Source: an uncultured Flavobacteriaceae bacterium
GTDB taxonomy: Bacteria > Bacteroidota > Bacteroidia > Flavobacteriales > Flavobacteriaceae
Assembly (NCBI GenBank): GCA_913044085.1
Contig: CAJWNW010000073.1
Coordinates: 1-7,715 of the forward strand
Direction: 5' to 3'
DNA length: 7,715 nucleotides
This document shows, piece by piece, positions 5,407 through 7,715 of the stretch. How positions within the stretch are numbered: position 1 is the stretch's first letter; every line of letters begins with the position of its first letter. The notes under the pieces are model-generated. The model was given only the letters and a program-made list of their open reading frames with translations, searched no databases and was not told where the DNA came from. The translations under genes were made by a program, and so were the position numbers.

Positions 5407-6747
5407 ATGGAATTGTTAATTAAAATATCTCAGCTTCTATTAAGTCTTTCACTGCTTATTGTTTTGCATGAGCTCGGCCATTTTATTCCTGCCAAGCTGT
5501 TCAAGACACGGGTTGAAAAATTTTATCTCTTTTTTGATGTCAAGTATTCGCTGTTCAAGAAAAAAATAGGAGAGACTGTCTACGGTATTGGTTGGTTGCC
5601 TTTGGGCGGTTATGTCAAGATTGCAGGCATGATTGATGAAAGTATGGATACAGCGCAGATGGAGCAAGAACCCCAGCCTTGGGAGTTTAGATCCAAGCCC
5701 TCATGGCAACGGCTCATCATCATGTTGGGGGGGGTAACTGTCAACTTTGTCTTGGCGGCTTTGGTTTATATTTTTATAGCGTTTGTTTATGGTGATGCCG
5801 ATGTAGACGCCAAAACGATACGCGGCGGTTATTTGATTTCCAACCCCGTACTTAAAAACCTCGGCCTTAACACTGGGGATAATATTTTAGCCATTGATGG
5901 CTCCGAGATTGCCTACTACACTGAAATAAGAAAGAAAATTATCACTGCAAAAACGATGACCATTTCACGTAACGGCGATGTGCAAACACTGGAATTCCCA
6001 GTGGATTTTCTTGGGCAATTGAGTACCTCAAAATCTAGAGACTTTATAGATCTTAGAACACCTTTTATTTTTGATGTTGCCGTGGAAGGTTCTGTCAATT
6101 CTGATGTCGACTTACAGCCCGGCGACTTACTTATAGCCATTGATGGGGAACCCGCACAGTTTTCTGACCAGTCAACGCCTTTGCTGTTGGCTAGAAATGG
6201 ACAAACAGCAGTTTTAAGCGTATTGCGCAATGGTACTTTATTGGAGCGCAAAGTTCAAGTCAATGCGGCTGGTATGATAGAGTTCATTCGCAAAAACGCT
6301 TCAAAAGATTTTGAAGCTGCGGGCTTTCGAAAAATTCTCAGAAGAGAGTATAGCTTCGGCCAAAGTATCGGAATTGGATTGCATAAATTTAATGAAACTG
6401 TTGTCGGTTATTGGGCCCAACTCAAGTTGATTTTTTCGCCTAGTACTGGTGCTTATAAAGGTGTCGGTGGCTTTAAAGCAATTATGGACATTTTCCCAGA
6501 TACATGGAGCTGGTATGCTTTTTGGAACATTACAGCCTTTTTATCCATAATGCTCGGGGTTTTGAATTTACTGCCCATTCCGGCACTGGATGGGGGGCAT
6601 GTGGTTTTTTTATTGTATGAAATGGTGACTGGCCGCAAGCCTGGGGATAAGTTCATGGAATATGCCCAAACAGTAGGATTCCTCATCTTAATTGCCTTGG
6701 TTTTATTTGCCAATGGCAATGACATTTACAAGGCTATTTTTAGCTAA
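5407..6747 (+). CDS. rseP: RseP-type site-2 zinc metalloprotease (M50)
   Basis: A 446-residue intramembrane protease. The first helix carries the zinc motif HELGH (21-25). It is followed by the membrane-associated loop LPLGGYVKIAGM (64-75), the LGGVTVNFVLA helix (107-117), and two PDZ domains (about 135-198 and 218-288; the second with LQPGDLLIAIDG). A C-terminal helix holds NLLPIPALDGG (387-397) with the third zinc ligand Asp395. All catalytic residues are present and the length is normal. Family role: cleaves transmembrane anti-sigma factors (as in the E. coli sigma-E pathway) and leftover signal peptides within the inner membrane; its targets in Flavobacteriia are not known from this sequence. 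It is a single-gene unit with its own promoter, divergent from the SCO gene. Confidence 0.96.
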   Translation: MELLIKISQLLLSLSLLIVLHELGHFIPAKLFKTRVEKFYLFFDVKYSLFKKKIGETVYGIGWLPLGGYVKIAGMIDESMDTAQMEQEPQPWEFRSKPSWQRLIIMLGGVTVNFVLAALVYIFIAFVYGDADVDAKTIRGGYLISNPVLKNLGLNTGDNILAIDGSEIAYYTEIRKKIITAKTMTISRNGDVQTLEFPVDFLGQLSTSKSRDFIDLRTPFIFDVAVEGSVNSDVDLQPGDLLIAIDGEPAQFSDQSTPLLLARNGQTAVLSVLRNGTLLERKVQVNAAGMIEFIRKNASKDFEAAGFRKILRREYSFGQSIGIGLHKFNETVVGYWAQLKLIFSPSTGAYKGVGGFKAIMDIFPDTWSWYAFWNITAFLSIMLGVLNLLPIPALDGGHVVFLLYEMVTGRKPGDKFMEYAQTVGFLILIALVLFANGNDIYKAIFS

Positions 6748-6764
6748 TTATTTTAGGCTTTCTA

Positions 6765-6795
6765 TTTGTGTAAACTAAAAAATGATATATATTTG
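6765..6795 (+). promoter_or_regulatory. Promoter of tRNA-Asn
   Basis: TTTG (6765-6768) and TATATTTG (6788-6795) lie 19 bp apart. The predicted transcript starts about 6801 in CGCTCGCGCAAG and gives a short leader before the mature tRNA at 6818. It begins only 17 bp after the rseP stop. Confidence 0.65.
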
Positions 6796-6817
6796 CGCTC
6801 GCGCAAGTGAAAAATAT

Positions 6818-6891
6818 TCCTCCTTAGCTCAGTTGGTTAGAGCATCTGACTGTTAATCAGAGGGTCCTTGGTTCGAGCCCAAGAGGAGGAG
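6818..6891 (+). tRNA. tRNA-Asn (anticodon GTT)
   Basis: Complete 74-nt cloverleaf. Acceptor TCCTCCT/AGGAGGA (6818-6824, 6884-6890), D arm GCTC...GAGC, anticodon stem TCTGA/TCAGA around loop CTGTTAA with anticodon GTT at 6852-6854, T arm CTTGG/CCAAG around TTCGAGC, discriminator G6891. The next bases are CAA, so CCA is not encoded and must be added after transcription. Confidence 0.97.
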
Positions 6892-6893
6892 CA

Positions 6894-6924
6894 AAAGCTT
6901 TACAGAGATGTAGGGCTTTTTTTT
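6894..6924 (+). terminator. Rho-independent terminator of tRNA-Asn
   Basis: An 11-bp stem AAAGCTTTACA / TGTAGGGCTTT (two G-U pairs) with a GAGA loop, followed by a run of eight T (6917-6924). It begins 3 nt after the tRNA. Confidence 0.75.
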
Positions 6925-6954
6925 ATGCCAATAAGTTACTCACTCAAATATACT

Positions 6955-6981
6955 AAAAAAGGGCTTAAATAGCCTCTTTTT
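6955..6981. terminator. Two-way terminator-like hairpin
   Basis: AAAAAAGGGCT-TAAAT-AGCCTCTTTTT: a short GC-containing stem flanked by A and T runs on both sides, so it could stop transcription in either direction. On the minus strand the U run is six T after AGCCC. It would close any leftward transcript coming from beyond 7000. Confidence 0.45.
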
Positions 6982-6997
6982 GGCAGTCATGCGACAG

Positions 6998-7184
6998 TTA
7001 AAAGCCAAAAAAATCAGACCTGCTAATCCATACTAACAGCTCACCCCCATGTCTTAGCAACATTACTTTCCATGTAAGGGTTATCATCACAGAACAGGGT
7101 ATTACCTAAAACCAAAGTGGCTAAAAACTTATTAGCTGCCATTATCCCTACAATAAAGGCGTTAACTACATGTAAATAGGGAGG
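6998..7184 (-). pseudogene. Short protein-like remnant, unknown function
   Basis: On the minus strand an open frame runs from 7184 to a TGA at 7041-7043; from the ATG at 7142 it encodes 33 residues (start MAANKFLATLVLGN, then DDNPYMESNVAKTWG). The residues look protein-like rather than low-complexity: a hydrophobic start followed by a polar Cys/Asp/Asn/Pro stretch. Removing one G from the GGGGG run just before the stop would let reading continue for 14 more codons (GELLVWISRSDFFGF) to a TAA at 6998-7000, directly ahead of the two-way hairpin. Further upstream all frames are closed by stops. I do not recognise the family. It may be a decayed gene end or chance. Confidence 0.2.
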
Positions 7185-7345
7185 TTATGTAATCTTAAAT
7201 AGTATTTCTGTTAGGGATTATATAAACTTCGTCTAGTGGCTATCCTTTAATTGCTGGTATAAACTTAATAACTAATTATTCCATACATATTAAGATTATG
7301 AAATTGGGATTTAAAATGTGGCTTTTTTTTGCACATATTCAGGAC

Positions 7346-7533
7346 ATGTCGCATGTCGATTTTATTTTTCTATATATATATACTATTATAGTACTATTCT
7401 TTTTTTATTTCCCTGTATAATTAAACAAAAAACCGACATAATCGACATAAAAGATAGTTAATAGCTAGAATTCAATTAGTTACAAGAAAAATAATCGACA
7501 CCAAATCGACATAGGCCGACATAAACCGACACA
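7346..7533. repeat. Cluster of CGACAY repeats, partly helically phased
   Basis: Six plus-strand copies of CGACAT/CGACAC start at 7434, 7443, 7496, 7507, 7517 and 7527; two minus-strand copies (ATGTCG on plus) lie at 7346-7351 and 7353-7358. The last four are spaced 11, 10 and 10 bp, about one helical turn, and most continue as CGACATAA or CGACATA. This resembles a multi-site protein-binding array (iteron, recombinase arm sites or activator sites). No function is assigned. Confidence 0.6.
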
Positions 7534-7635
7534 AAAAGGGGATACAATTCCATTAAATTATTTTGTTCATGTTGATGCCTAGAGGATCAAGTAGAAATAA
7601 TTTATAATCTTTTAATAAGGCAGATAAAAAATAAT

Positions 7636-7643
7636 TATATTTG
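7636..7643 (+). promoter_or_regulatory. Possible -7 box for a gene or RNA beyond the right edge
   Basis: TATATTTG fits TAnnTTTG, and GC content rises just downstream. No good -33 element is seen 19 bp upstream. The first ATG (7646) gives only 18 codons before TAG, so the product, if any, starts later or is an RNA. Confidence 0.3.
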
Positions 7644-7715
7644 ATATGCATCAGGAACGTTTTAAGCGTACCAACCGACTTACTCGAAGCACGGTGGTTT
7701 AGAATGCGGGATCTC

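Larger units (their letters stand above)
6925..7715. other. Long stretch without a convincing gene next to tRNA-Asn
   Basis: About 790 bp with stops in all frames and no open frame above about 60 codons. It is strongly AT-rich, with runs such as TATATATATATAC near 7371-7383 and long T tracts. It holds the hairpin at 6955-6981, the remnant at 6998-7184, the CGACAY cluster at 7346-7533 and a promoter-like box at 7636-7643. Base composition becomes less AT-rich after about 7648, suggesting that a gene or RNA begins near the right edge. No copy of the tRNA 3' end and no insertion-sequence ends were seen. Confidence 0.6.

Noticed and set aside
6818..6924. Integration site within the tRNA-Asn 3' end
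   Set aside because: The tRNA is intact and no repeat of its 3' end is present in the window; kept only as a hypothesis under the repeat cluster.
6945..6952. Minus-strand TATATTTG promoter box
   Set aside because: It would transcribe straight into the tRNA terminator and has no -33 element; AT-rich chance match.
7388..7397. Perfect palindrome ATAGTACTAT
   Set aside because: Short and AT-rich; expected by chance and with no linked feature.
7298..7420. A 40-codon plus-strand frame with a hydrophobic C-terminus (MKLGFKMWLFF...)
   Set aside because: Its hydrophobicity comes from T tracts and a TATATA run, it has no clear promoter, and two of the CGACAY copies lie inside it; most likely chance.
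7346..7533. CRISPR array
   Set aside because: Repeat units are only 6-9 bp with about 10-bp or irregular spacing; there are no 20+ bp repeats, spacers or cas genes.
7669..7715. Possible start of a second tRNA at the right edge (GGTGGTTTAGAATGCGGG looks D-arm-like)
   Set aside because: No D stem pairs correctly (no partner for AATG) and the acceptor start cannot be placed.

Overview
The window looks like a chromosomal stretch of a marine-type Flavobacteriia/Bacteroidota genome. The evidence is the AT-rich, A/T-ending codon use, the repeated Bacteroidota-type promoter box TAnnTTTG in front of nearly every transcription unit (often with a -33 element 19 bp upstream), weak or absent Shine-Dalgarno sequences, a TonB receptor with a carboxypeptidase-regulatory-like N-terminus, and a tRNA without encoded CCA.

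Layout. Bases 1-544 (minus) are the N-terminal part of a TonB-dependent outer-membrane receptor that runs off the left edge. Facing away from it, 612-2095 (plus) is a two-gene unit: a DtxR/MntR-family metalloregulator and a ZIP-family metal transporter 2 bp apart. Converging on it, 2092-4553 (minus) is a ferrous-iron uptake operon: feoA, feoB (8-nt overlap) and a 42-residue FeoB-associated Cys-rich membrane protein whose stop codon overlaps that of the ZIP gene. Upstream of feoA lies a SCO1/SenC copper chaperone (4597-5271, minus). Divergent from it is an RseP-type site-2 protease (5407-6747, plus), then tRNA-Asn(GTT) with its own promoter and terminator. The last ~790 bp (6925-7715) have no convincing gene. 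They hold a two-way terminator hairpin, a short protein-like remnant and a cluster of CGACAY repeats spaced about one helical turn.

How it works together (inference from family knowledge). The left two thirds form a divalent-metal acquisition island: an outer-membrane receptor, an Fe(II) inner-membrane pump with accessory proteins, a ZIP permease and a metal-sensing repressor. The promoter region between receptor and regulator is strikingly symmetric: two back-to-back promoters have their -33 elements as the two halves of one inverted repeat, a natural operator for the DtxR-family protein. A related 9-mer lies in the feoA leader. No defence system, transposase, CRISPR array or clearly new system is visible. 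The least explained parts are the CGACAY repeat cluster next to the tRNA gene and the shared-dyad promoter.
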